Position numbers and translations under genes: made by a program. This document shows positions 34,326 to 42,529 of a DNA stretch of 64,000 bases, in pieces. The DNA is taken from the NCBI RefSeq assembly GCF_030317205.1, contig NZ_JASZYB010000001.1, positions 2,356,001 through 2,420,000 of the forward strand, read 5' to 3'. The notes under the pieces were generated by a model. That model worked only from the letters and a program-made list of their open reading frames with translations, ran no database searches and had not been told where the DNA came from. How positions within the stretch are numbered: position 1 is the stretch's first letter; each line of letters opens with the position of its first letter. Source of the DNA: Variovorax sp. J2L1-78. GTDB taxonomy: Bacteria; Pseudomonadota; Gammaproteobacteria; Burkholderiales; Burkholderiaceae_C.

Positions 34326-34875
34326 TTGCTTTCCTCCTCAGTTGTTCGGAGCGCGTCCGTTTTCCTTGGATACGGCGCCCGGCAGGCGGTGCGGGCCAGC
34401 CGACCCCGGTGCGCCGGCCGCTGCGCGGCTTCCCTGCGGTGCTCGCACCATCGGCTGCGTCGCAGAACTCGCTGCGCTCACTTCGTTCTCTTCGCTCAGA
34501 CAGCTGCGACGAGTCAGATGACGAAGCGCGCTGCGCGCGCAGCCGATGGCGCTGTGCTCCTCGGCGGCGCACAGGGGATCGCCCGGCCCGCACCGCCTGC
34601 CGGGCTTGGTGGGACGCAATCGCTGCGCTCGCTGGACAGAGATGCACAACGGTCGCGTCCACGTCGGTGGGCGGTAGGCCTGCGGGCGGCTGTCCGGCTG
34701 CGGCGAGCATCGCAGCGAAAGGCGGATCAGGGCCGCAGCTGTCTGAGCGCAACGAAGTGAAGCGAGTTCTGCGGACCCCGTCTTTCGCGAGGAGCAGCAG
34801 CGAAGTCCGAAGGACCGCAGTCGTCTGCCGCCCGCAGGCCTACCGCCCGCCGACGCCCCACGTACAAAGAGAACC
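34326..34875. repeat. Nested inverted-repeat spacer between urtD and urtE
   Basis: No gene is supported here. Two large inverted repeats are arranged in series. Pair 1: 34377-34397 with 34585-34605, a perfect 21-bp match (starts GCCCGGCAGGCGGTGCG). Inside it CCATCGGCTGCG at about 34448-34459 pairs with CGCAGCCGATGG at 34538-34549. Pair 2: 34662-34690 with 34827-34855, 29 bp with one mismatch (contains GGCGGTAGGCCTGCGGGC). The interior of pair 2 (34738-34772) is an inverted, slightly shorter copy of the interior of pair 1 (about 34460-34505), sharing CAGCTGTCTGAGCG and GCGAGTTCTGCG. This is a composite mobile or structural repeat. Confidence 0.8.
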
Positions 34876-35751
34876 TCAGCGCCCAAGATAAACCTCGATT
34901 ACGCGCTCATCCGCCTGCACCTCATCCAAAGTGCCTTGCGCCAACACCGAACCATCGCACAACACTGTCACGATCTCAGAGATGGTGCGAATGAAGCTCA
35001 TGTCATGCTCCACCACCATCAGCGAGTGCTTGCCCTTCAGCGTGAGGAAGAGCTCCGCCGTGCGCGCCGTTTCCTCGTCGGTCATGCCGGCCACAGGCTC
35101 GTCGAGCAGCAGCAGCTTCGGGTCCTGCATCAGCAGCATGCCGATCTCCAGCCACTGCTTCTGGCCGTGGCTCAGGTTGCCTGCCGTGCGCGACACGCTG
35201 TCGGCCAGGTGGATGGTCTCGATGATCTCGGCCAGCCGATCGCTCTGCGCGGAGTCGAGCTTGAACAGCATCGAGCGCTTCACGCCCTTGTCGGTCTTCA
35301 GCGCGAGTTCGAGGTTCTCGAACACCGTGAGCTGCTCGAACACCGTCGGCTTCTGGAACTTGCGGCCGATGCCCAGTTGGGCGATGTCGGCTTCCTTGTG
35401 GCGCAGCAGGTCGATGGTGCTGCCGAAGAACACGGTGCCCGAGTCGGGCCGTGTCTTGCCGGTGATGATGTCCATCATCGTGGTCTTGCCGGCGCCGTTC
35501 GGGCCGATGATGCAGCGCAGCTCGCCGGGCGCGATGTCCAGGCTCAGCTTGTTGATCGCCTTGAAGCCGTCGAAGCTCACGCACACGTCCTCGAGGTAAA
35601 GGATGCGGCCGTGCGTCACGTCGACCTCGCCCGGCGTCGCATGCCGGCCGAAGCCTGCGGCGCGGCCACCGGATTCGGTCTCGGGGGTGTAGGCGTACCC
35701 CGCCGCCTTGGCGGCGCGCTGGGCGCCGGCTTCCATCAGATCGGGCGTCAT
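34876..35751 (-). CDS. urtD: Urea ABC transporter ATP-binding subunit UrtD
   Basis: LivG-like ATPase, 291 residues. Walker A GPNGAGKTTMMDIITG, signature LSHGQKQWLEIGMLL (the UrtD/LivG variant), Walker B LLLLDEPVAGMTDEE, switch MVVEHDMSFIR. An extra N-terminal segment of about 50 residues (MTPDLMEAGAQRAAKAAGYA and following) precedes the ATPase domain. The ATG overlaps the urtC stop codon by ATGA. After its stop codon the repeat spacer begins. Confidence 0.95.
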   Translation of the reverse strand: MTPDLMEAGAQRAAKAAGYAYTPETESGGRAAGFGRHATPGEVDVTHGRILYLEDVCVSFDGFKAINKLSLDIAPGELRCIIGPNGAGKTTMMDIITGKTRPDSGTVFFGSTIDLLRHKEADIAQLGIGRKFQKPTVFEQLTVFENLELALKTDKGVKRSMLFKLDSAQSDRLAEIIETIHLADSVSRTAGNLSHGQKQWLEIGMLLMQDPKLLLLDEPVAGMTDEETARTAELFLTLKGKHSLMVVEHDMSFIRTISEIVTVLCDGSVLAQGTLDEVQADERVIEVYLGR

Positions 35752-36962
35752 GCGCGGGCTCCCTTCGGCTCGACAGCGATGGGTGGCAAGGCGCTCGGCT
35801 CCACGCCTTCCGATGCGGCCAGCGCACGCTGGGCCTCCAGGCGGCCGTCGCTCAATGCCTTCTTGTCCTTCGACCGCCACTTGCGCACCAGCCCGACGAT
35901 GCCGTTCGGCAGGAACAGCGTGACGGCAATGAACAGCGCGCCCAGGAAGTACAGCCAGTACTCGGGGTACGCCACCGTCAGCCAGCTCTTCGCGCCGTTG
36001 ACGATGAAGGCGCCGATGATCGGCCCGATGAGCGTCGCGCGCCCGCCGACCGCCGCCCACACGGCGATCTCGATCGAGTTGGCCGCGCTCATCTCGCCCG
36101 GGTTGATGATGCCGACCTGCGGCACATACAGCGCGCCGGCCACGCCGCACATGATGGCGGAGATGACCCAGATCGTGAGCTTGTACGGCAGCGGGTTGTA
36201 GCCCGAGAACATCACGCGCGTCTCCGCGTCGCGGATGGCCTGCAGCACGCGGCCGAACTTGCTGCCGATGAGCCACTTGCTGAACAGGAAGAAGCCCAGC
36301 AGCGTGGCACCGGTGAGTGCGAACAGCGTCATGCGCATCTCCTGCGTCGCGATCGGGATGCCCAGGATGCGCTTGAAGTCGGTGAAGCCGTTGTTGCCGC
36401 CGAAGCCCGTCTCGTTGCGGAAGAACAGCAGCATCGCGGCGAAGGTCATGGCCTGCGTGATGATCGAGAAGTACACGCCCTTGATGCGCGAACGGAAGGC
36501 GAAGAAGCCGAACACGAAGGCGATCAGGCCGGGCACCGCGACGATGAGGATCAGCGTCATCACGAAGCTGTCGCTGAAGGTCCAGTGCCAGGGCAGCGTC
36601 TTCCAGTCGAGGAACACCATGAAGTCCGGCAGGTCGCTCTTGTAGTTGCCGTCGCGGCCGATCTGGCGCATGAGGTACATGCCCATCATGTAGCCGCCCA
36701 GCGCGAAGAACATGCCGTGGCCGAGCGACAGGATGCCGGTGTAGCCCCAGATGAGGTCCATGGCCAGTGCGCAGATGGCGTAGCACATGATCTTGCCGAC
36801 CAGCGCCACCGCGTAGTCGCTCATGTAGAACATGCTCTCGCGCGGCACCAGCAGGTTGAGCATCGGTGCGACGGCGCACACCACGATCAGCGCGACGAAG
36901 AAAACCGTCCAGCCCTTGCCGCTGAGCAGCGGGCCCTTGGTAGGAAGTACGACTTTGCTCAT
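35748..36962 (-). CDS. urtC: Urea ABC transporter permease UrtC
   Basis: LivM-like membrane subunit, 404 residues, about ten membrane segments. Seen: CALAMDLIWGYTGILSLGHG, GVYFSIITQAMTFAAMLLFF and RVLQAIRDAETRVMFSGYN, matching the LivM/UrtC conserved loops. It starts with ATGA overlap on urtB and ends with ATGA overlap on urtD, so the three are translationally coupled. The last 40 residues are a soluble Ala/Glu-rich tail. Confidence 0.95.
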   Translation of the reverse strand: MSKVVLPTKGPLLSGKGWTVFFVALIVVCAVAPMLNLLVPRESMFYMSDYAVALVGKIMCYAICALAMDLIWGYTGILSLGHGMFFALGGYMMGMYLMRQIGRDGNYKSDLPDFMVFLDWKTLPWHWTFSDSFVMTLILIVAVPGLIAFVFGFFAFRSRIKGVYFSIITQAMTFAAMLLFFRNETGFGGNNGFTDFKRILGIPIATQEMRMTLFALTGATLLGFFLFSKWLIGSKFGRVLQAIRDAETRVMFSGYNPLPYKLTIWVISAIMCGVAGALYVPQVGIINPGEMSAANSIEIAVWAAVGGRATLIGPIIGAFIVNGAKSWLTVAYPEYWLYFLGALFIAVTLFLPNGIVGLVRKWRSKDKKALSDGRLEAQRALAASEGVEPSALPPIAVEPKGARA

Positions 36963-38542
36963 GCCTCGGCACTCCGGCCCTTCATGGCGAAGATGCCTTG
37001 AGGACGCTTCTGGATGAAGATGATGATGAAGACGAGTACCGCGATCTTCGCGAGCACCGCACCGGCCCAGCCTTCGATGAACTTGTTCAGGATGCCCAGC
37101 CCCATGGCCGCGTAGACGGTGCCGGCGAGTTGGCCGACGCCGCCCATCACCACCACCATGAACGAGTCGACGATGTAGCTCTGGCCGAGGTCGGGGCCGA
37201 CGTTGCCGATCTGGCTGAGCGCGCAGCCCGCGAGGCCGGCGATGCCGGAGCCGAGTGCGAAGGCGTAGGTGTCGATGCGCGCGGTGTTCACGCCCATGCA
37301 CGAGGCGATCGGCCGGTTCTGCGTCACGCCGCGCACGAACAGGCCGAGCCGCGTGCGGCCGATGAGCCAGCCCATCGCCAGCAGCACCAGCACCGCGAAG
37401 ATGATGATGCCGATGCGGTTCCACGGCAGCGTCACGTTGCTCAGCATGGTGAAGCCGCCGCTCATCCAGCCGGGGTTCTCCACGCCGACGTTCTGCGCGC
37501 CGAAGAGCGATCGCACCATCTGCTGCAGCATCAGGCTGATGCCCCAGGTGGCCAGCAGCGTTTCGAGCGGCCGGCCGTACAGGAAGCGGATCACGCCGCG
37601 CTCCAGCACCGCGCCGACCAGCGCCGCGGCCAGGAACGACACCGGGATGGCGGCGACCAGGTACAGGCCGAACATCGATTCCGGGACGTAGCGCTGGAAG
37701 ATGCCCTGCATCACGTAGGTCGCGTAGGCGCCGATCATCATCAGCTCGCCATGCGCCATGTTGATCACGCCCATCAGCCCGTAGGTGATGGCCAGGCCCA
37801 GCGCGGCCAGCAGCAGCACCGAACCCAGGCTGATGCCGCTGAAGACCGCATTGATGCGGTCACCCCAGACCAGCGCGCCGTCGATGCGCTCGATGGAAGC
37901 GACGATGGCGCTCTTCACGCCCGCATCGGTCTCGTCGGCCAGCCGCTGGTTCAGCAGCAGCTTGATGTCGGGGCTCTTGCGCTCGGCCAGCGCCTTCGCG
38001 GCGTCGATGCGCTTGGCGGCGTCGGCGCTGTTGAGCATCGAGGCAGCGCGTACCAGTTCGAGCTGGGCCTTGATCGACGGGTTGGTCTCGGCCGCCAGCG
38101 CGCGCTCGACCGCCGGCAGGCGCGATTCGCTCGGCTCCTTCAGCAGCGCCTGCGCCGCCTCGGCGCGGACCTTCTCGTCCTTGCTGGTCAGCTGAAGCAC
38201 GGCCTGCGCGGCGTCGAAGGCGCCACGCATCAGGTTGTTGTTGACGACGTCCTCGGCGTCGTCGGGCACCTTCGCCTCGACGCCGGTGACCGGGTCGTAG
38301 CCTTTGTCGTCCTTCATCACGAAGACCTTGTCGGCGGTGTACTTGACCGCGTCGTCGGCCATCGCCTGGATGAAGGCCGCGGTCTTCTCGTCGGCCGTGA
38401 GCACCGCCTTGTCGAGCGCGGCGATGCGCGCCTCGGTGTCGCCCGAGGCGATGGCCCGGGCCTCGTCGACCGTCAGCGCATGGGCGCCCGTGGCTGCGAG
38501 GAGTGCAGCCAGCAGCGCGGAATGAAGGAGTCGCCGGAGCAT
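36959..38542 (-). CDS. urtB: Urea ABC transporter permease UrtB
   Basis: LivH-like membrane subunit, 527 residues. The first about 225 residues are a signal peptide (MLRRLLHSALLAALLAATGA) and a periplasmic helical-repeat region, which is normal for proteobacterial UrtB. The rest is the permease with GLAITYGLMGVINMAHGELM, ETLLATWGISLMLQQMVR and GLFVRGVTQNRPIASCMG. It lies 102 bp after urtA, with a T-tailed hairpin in the gap, and overlaps urtC. Confidence 0.95.
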   Translation of the reverse strand: MLRRLLHSALLAALLAATGAHALTVDEARAIASGDTEARIAALDKAVLTADEKTAAFIQAMADDAVKYTADKVFVMKDDKGYDPVTGVEAKVPDDAEDVVNNNLMRGAFDAAQAVLQLTSKDEKVRAEAAQALLKEPSESRLPAVERALAAETNPSIKAQLELVRAASMLNSADAAKRIDAAKALAERKSPDIKLLLNQRLADETDAGVKSAIVASIERIDGALVWGDRINAVFSGISLGSVLLLAALGLAITYGLMGVINMAHGELMMIGAYATYVMQGIFQRYVPESMFGLYLVAAIPVSFLAAALVGAVLERGVIRFLYGRPLETLLATWGISLMLQQMVRSLFGAQNVGVENPGWMSGGFTMLSNVTLPWNRIGIIIFAVLVLLAMGWLIGRTRLGLFVRGVTQNRPIASCMGVNTARIDTYAFALGSGIAGLAGCALSQIGNVGPDLGQSYIVDSFMVVVMGGVGQLAGTVYAAMGLGILNKFIEGWAGAVLAKIAVLVFIIIFIQKRPQGIFAMKGRSAEA

Positions 38543-38566
38543 GGAGTTCGTCCCGTCTGGTGATCA

Positions 38567-38602
38567 AGAAAAAGGCCCGTGCTGCCAACGCAACGACGGG
38601 CC
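38567..38602 (-). terminator. Hairpin with T tract between urtA and urtB
   Basis: On the minus strand GGCCCGT (38602-38596) pairs with ACGGGCC (38580-38574), followed by TTTTTCTT. It lies 42 bp after the urtA stop codon and 25 bp before urtB. It probably works as a partial terminator or a 3' stabiliser that lets the binding protein be made in excess of the membrane subunits. Confidence 0.7.
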
Positions 38603-38644
38603 CTGCGAGTCGGCATGCCACTCGGGCATGCGGCCCTGTGCTGC

Positions 38645-39913
38645 TTACATCGACTTGCCGGCGGGCTGGTCGGGCTTCTTGTCGTTGCCTTCGATGTACG
38701 GGCTCCACGGCTTGGCCTTGACCGGGCCGGGCGTCTTCCACACCACGTTGAACTGGCCGTCGGCCTTGATCTCGCCGATGAACACGCTCTTGTGCAGGTG
38801 GTGGTTCTTCTCGTCCATCTTCGAGACGATGCCCGACGGTGCGTTGAAGGTCTGGCCGGCCATGGCGGCGATCACCTTGTCGGTGTCGGTCGACTTGGCC
38901 TTCTCGACGGCCTGCTTCCACATGTGGATGCCGATCCAGGTGGCTTCCATCGGGTCGTTGGTCAGCGGCTTGTCCATGTGGCCAGGGATCTTCTTGGCCT
39001 TGGCGTACTCGCTCCACTGCTTGATGAAGGCGGTGTTGGTCGGGTTCTTGATCGACATGAAGTAGTTCCATGCGGCCAGGTGACCCACCAGCGGCTTGGT
39101 ATCCACGCCGCGCAGTTCCTCTTCGCCCACGGAGAAGGCGACGACCGGCACGTCCTTGGCCTTCAGGCCCGCGTTGCCCAGTTCCTTGTAGAAGGGCACG
39201 TTGGAGTCGCCGTTGATGGTCGACACCACGGCCGTCTTGCCGCCGGCCGAGAACTTCTTGATGTCGGCGACGATGGTCTGGTAGTCGCTGTGGCCGAAGG
39301 GCGTGTACTTCTCGTCGATGTCCGACTCCTTCACGCCCTTGCTCTTGAGGTAGGCACGCAGGATCTTGTTGGTGGTGCGCGGGTACACGTAGTCGGTGCC
39401 CAGCAGCACCCAGCGCTTGGCGCCGCCGCCTTCCTTGCTCATCAGGTAGTCGACCGCCGGGATGGCCTGCTGGTTGGGCGCTGCGCCCGTGTAGAACACG
39501 TTCTTCGACAGCTCTTCACCTTCGTACTGCACCGGGTAGAACAAGAGGCCGTTCATTTCCTCGACCACCGGCAGCACCGACTTGCGCGACACCGAGGTCC
39601 AGCAGCCGAAGATCACCGAGACCTTGTCCTGGCCGAGCAGCTGCTTGGTCTTCTCGGCGAACAGCGGCCAGTTGGAGGCCGGGTCGACGATCACGGGCTC
39701 GAGCTGCTTGCCCATCACGCCGCCCTTCTTGTTGATGTCCTCGATGGCCATCAGCACGGTGTCCTTCAACACCGTTTCCGAGATGGCCATGGTGCCGGAC
39801 AGCGAGTGCAGCACGCCGACCTTGATGGTGTCGGCAGCGAACGCCGGCGCAGCGGAGATGCTGGCCAGCGCGACGGCGGCGGTGAGCGCCTTGAGGGTGA
39901 AACGACGTTGCAT
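38645..39913 (-). CDS. urtA: Urea ABC transporter substrate-binding protein UrtA
   Basis: Periplasmic urea-binding protein, 422 residues, with a signal peptide ending AAPAFAAD. The mature start DTIKVGVLHSLSGTMAISET is the UrtA signature; IFGCWTSVSRKSVLPVVEE, YPVQYEGEELSKNVFYTGA and LLGTDYVYPRTTNKI follow. It is the first gene of urtABCDE. Nitrogen control (NtrC) would be expected, but no convincing site was read. The ATG at 39913 is preferred over an in-frame start at 39955 because it opens directly onto the signal peptide. Confidence 0.96.
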   Translation of the reverse strand: MQRRFTLKALTAAVALASISAAPAFAADTIKVGVLHSLSGTMAISETVLKDTVLMAIEDINKKGGVMGKQLEPVIVDPASNWPLFAEKTKQLLGQDKVSVIFGCWTSVSRKSVLPVVEEMNGLLFYPVQYEGEELSKNVFYTGAAPNQQAIPAVDYLMSKEGGGAKRWVLLGTDYVYPRTTNKILRAYLKSKGVKESDIDEKYTPFGHSDYQTIVADIKKFSAGGKTAVVSTINGDSNVPFYKELGNAGLKAKDVPVVAFSVGEEELRGVDTKPLVGHLAAWNYFMSIKNPTNTAFIKQWSEYAKAKKIPGHMDKPLTNDPMEATWIGIHMWKQAVEKAKSTDTDKVIAAMAGQTFNAPSGIVSKMDEKNHHLHKSVFIGEIKADGQFNVVWKTPGPVKAKPWSPYIEGNDKKPDQPAGKSM

Positions 39914-39949
39914 GGTGACTCCTGCTCCTGTGTGGTTTGACTGAGACCG

Positions 39950-39974
39950 CTGCATGCATCGGGTCGATGTGCAG
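39950..39974. promoter_or_regulatory. Imperfect palindrome upstream of urtA
   Basis: CTGCATGCATC and CGATGTGCAG flank a GGGT centre 36-61 bp upstream of the urtA start. The pairing is imperfect. It may be a regulator site or a leader hairpin in the 147-bp gap between urtA and the Bug-family gene. Confidence 0.3.
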
Positions 39975-40060
39975 CGATGGAGCGAAGTCTCTTCGGGCGG
40001 GAGGAAGTCACAAATACGCCGGGTGGCGTACGGGCCGCGCAGGCCCTGGGCAGCCGGCGG

Positions 40061-41038
40061 TCAGTTGATGTCGAGCTTCGCCTTGGTCGCGAGTTCCTTC
40101 CACTTGCGGGTGTCGGACTCGATGAACTGCTGTGCGTCCTTCGCGCTGCCCTTACCCGCGATGGAGCCGCTGGCCACGAGCGCCGGCCGAAGCTCGGCCG
40201 ATGCGGCGACCTCGTTGATCCACGTGTTGAGTTGCTGCACCTGCGCCGCCTGCATGCCCTTCGGTGCTGCGACCACGTACCACTGCGCGGCGTCGTAGTC
40301 CTTCAGCCCGGCCTCCTTCATGGTCGGCACGTCGGGCAGGCTCTCGATCCGGTAGCCGGTGGTGACGGCGTAGGCCTTGAGCTTGCCGGACTTGATCTGC
40401 TGCAGCACCGGCGTCACGCCCAGCATGCCGAGCGGAATCTGCGCGCCCACCACGTCGACCACGGCCTGGCCGCCGCCCTTGTACGGCACGTGCGTCATGG
40501 CCGTGCCCGCGCTCACGTTGAAGAGTTCGCCGGCCAGGTGCTGCGACGTGCCGTTGCCGGACGTCGCATAGCTCCACGCGGCCGGGTTCTTCTTCATCGC
40601 TTGAATGAGCTCCGACATCTGCGCCGGCGCATTCGGCATGCCGCTCACCAGCACCATCGGCCCCTGCGCCAGCGTAGCGACCGCCACCAGTTCCTTGCCC
40701 ACCTCGGGCGGCTGCGTCGCGTACAGCACCGGGCCGGGCACGGTGATGAGCGTGTAGCCGTCCGGTGCGGCCTTGGCCGCGGCCTGCAGCGCGATGGCGC
40801 CCGACGCGCCGGGCCGGTTCTCCACCACCACCGACTGCCCGGTCTTCTCGCCGAGCTTGCGCGCGGCGACGCGCGTGAGCACGTCGACGGTGCCGCCGGG
40901 CGGGAAGCCGACGATCCAGGTGATGGGCTTGGCGTTGGGCCAAGCCGTGGCGTCGCCGGCAGCCCACACGGTGGCGGGCAGGGTCAGTGCAACGGCGGCG
41001 GCCAGGAGCGTGCGGCGAAGGAAGATGGACGAAGACAT
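40061..41038 (-). CDS. Bug-family (tripartite tricarboxylate transporter) substrate-binding protein
   Basis: Periplasmic binding protein of the TctC/Bug family, 325 residues, signal peptide MSSSIFLRRTLLAAAVALTL ending near TVWAAGD. Mature motifs: WIVGFPPGGTVDVLTRVAA, VVVENRPGASGAIA, AAKAAPDGYTL and SLPDVPTMKEAGLKDYD. These genes are highly expanded in Burkholderiales and usually lack dedicated membrane partners, as here. It is 37 bp downstream of the sulfatase gene on the same strand, suggesting it binds a product or substrate of that enzyme. Ligand unknown. Confidence 0.92.
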   Translation of the reverse strand: MSSSIFLRRTLLAAAVALTLPATVWAAGDATAWPNAKPITWIVGFPPGGTVDVLTRVAARKLGEKTGQSVVVENRPGASGAIALQAAAKAAPDGYTLITVPGPVLYATQPPEVGKELVAVATLAQGPMVLVSGMPNAPAQMSELIQAMKKNPAAWSYATSGNGTSQHLAGELFNVSAGTAMTHVPYKGGGQAVVDVVGAQIPLGMLGVTPVLQQIKSGKLKAYAVTTGYRIESLPDVPTMKEAGLKDYDAAQWYVVAAPKGMQAAQVQQLNTWINEVAASAELRPALVASGSIAGKGSAKDAQQFIESDTRKWKELATKAKLDIN

Positions 41039-41075
41039 GCAAGGTTCCTCAAAAGGGATGACGGGGTGGCGGCGT

Positions 41076-42398
41076 TCAGTCGGGCTGGCCCGGCGGCGTG
41101 TTCGGAAACTGCTGGCAGCTCTTGTTGAAGGCCTGCACCATGCGCAGCACGGGGCCGAGCACCCAGGTGTTGAAGACCAGCACGTCGGTCTCTTCCTTGG
41201 GGTCGCGCGTGAGGTTGAAGAGGTAGGGCGACTCGAGCTTGCCCTTGCCCTCGTTCACCTCGGGCTCCCAGTAGAAGTGCAGCTTCCAGTCGCGCCACTT
41301 CACCGCGCGCAGGTCGTTCTTGATGTAGAACAAGAAGCCTTCGCGCGCCGACTTCTCCTGTTCGCCGAACAGGAAGGCACGCTGATCCACGCCATCGATG
41401 GGGCGGTCGGCCGGCAGCGGTGCACCGGCCACGGCCGCCAGCGTGGTGAAGAGGTCGGTCACGTGCACCAGTTCGTTGCTGGTGCGGCCCGGCGCGATCC
41501 TGCCCGGCCAGCGCGCGATGAAGGGCACGCGCAGGCTGCCTTCCATCGCCGTGTGGTACGTGCCGCGCCATGGGCCGGCGGTGCCGCGGTACGGCGCGCG
41601 GAACTCCGGGCCGTTGTCGCTGCAGAAGATGAAGAGCGTGTCGTTCGCGATGCCGAGGCGCTCGACCTCGTCGACGATCTGGCCGACGCGGTGGTCCATC
41701 TCGACCATCGAATCCGCGAAGTCGCCCGCGCCGGTGTGCCCCGCGAAGTCCGGATGCGGCAGCGTCGGAAAGTGCAGGTGTACCAGCGGCAGGTACAGGA
41801 AGAAGGGCTTGCGCGCCGCATGGTGGCGCTGCATGAAGGCCTGCGCGTGCTCGACCAGCTCGGCGTCGATGCCGCGGCGGCTGTCGAGGTCGTAGACCTT
41901 CACGATCTCCGACGGCTCGCCGCGCCGGCCACGCATGATGTGCGGGATGTCGGCCACCGACGGGTCGAAGCCGACCGTCGAAGTGAACTGGCTTTCGTCG
42001 GTGGTGCGCGGGATGCCGTACCACTCGTCGAAGCCGCGGTCCGACGGGTAGCGGCCCTCGATATCGCCGAGGTGCCACTTGCCGAAGTGCGCCGTGGCAT
42101 AGCCCTGCGCCGACAGCAGTTCGGCCAGCGTCCGCTCCCAACGCGTGAGTCCCTGCGGCAGGCCCGGCGGCACCGACTGCAGGCAACCGGTGCGGATGGG
42201 ATGCCGCCCGCTCATCAGGGCGGAGCGGGTCGGCACGCAGTCGCTCTCGACGTTGAAGTTCTGCAGCAGCAGCCCTTGGCGTGCCAGTGCGTCGATGCGC
42301 GGCGTGGGGGCGCCGCGCAGGGCGCCGCCGCCGTAGCAGCCGAGCTCGCCCCAGCCGAGGTTGTCGGCGACGATGAGGACGATGTTGGGTGGATTCAC
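41076..42398 (-). CDS. Type I sulfatase (arylsulfatase family)
   Basis: Hydrolyses a sulfate ester. The 440-residue protein opens NPPNIVLIVADNLGWGELGC with metal-binding Asp near residue 12. The formylglycine motif is Cys54-Val-Pro-Thr-Arg58 in SDCVPTRSALMSGRHPIRTG. HFGKWHLGD and FIFCSDNGPEFRAPYRG provide further active-site residues. The start is a GTG at 42398, the only start that gives this N-terminus. No signal peptide is evident, which is unusual for periplasmic sulfatases and suggests a cytoplasmic enzyme. Maturation would need a formylglycine-generating enzyme encoded elsewhere. Upstream is a LysR gene, downstream a Bug protein: together a likely small catabolic unit. Confidence 0.9.
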   Translation of the reverse strand: MNPPNIVLIVADNLGWGELGCYGGGALRGAPTPRIDALARQGLLLQNFNVESDCVPTRSALMSGRHPIRTGCLQSVPPGLPQGLTRWERTLAELLSAQGYATAHFGKWHLGDIEGRYPSDRGFDEWYGIPRTTDESQFTSTVGFDPSVADIPHIMRGRRGEPSEIVKVYDLDSRRGIDAELVEHAQAFMQRHHAARKPFFLYLPLVHLHFPTLPHPDFAGHTGAGDFADSMVEMDHRVGQIVDEVERLGIANDTLFIFCSDNGPEFRAPYRGTAGPWRGTYHTAMEGSLRVPFIARWPGRIAPGRTSNELVHVTDLFTTLAAVAGAPLPADRPIDGVDQRAFLFGEQEKSAREGFLFYIKNDLRAVKWRDWKLHFYWEPEVNEGKGKLESPYLFNLTRDPKEETDVLVFNTWVLGPVLRMVQAFNKSCQQFPNTPPGQPD

Positions 42399-42529
42399 GG
42401 TCGGTTCTCGTTGAAGCTGTGGTCGCTTCAATCTAGCCAGACCGGTGCCAGATGCCATTCCCTTCGATAGAGAGTCCGATAACCCACGGGAATGCCCCGC
42501 GGTGCACCGCGCGCCGGCTTCGGTGCCGG

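Noticed and set aside
34338..34886. 182-codon minus-strand frame in the urtD-urtE spacer
   Set aside because: It is built from the inverted repeats and has low-complexity, Arg/Ser-rich sequence, with the repeated words translated in several frames. No ribosome site or family similarity.
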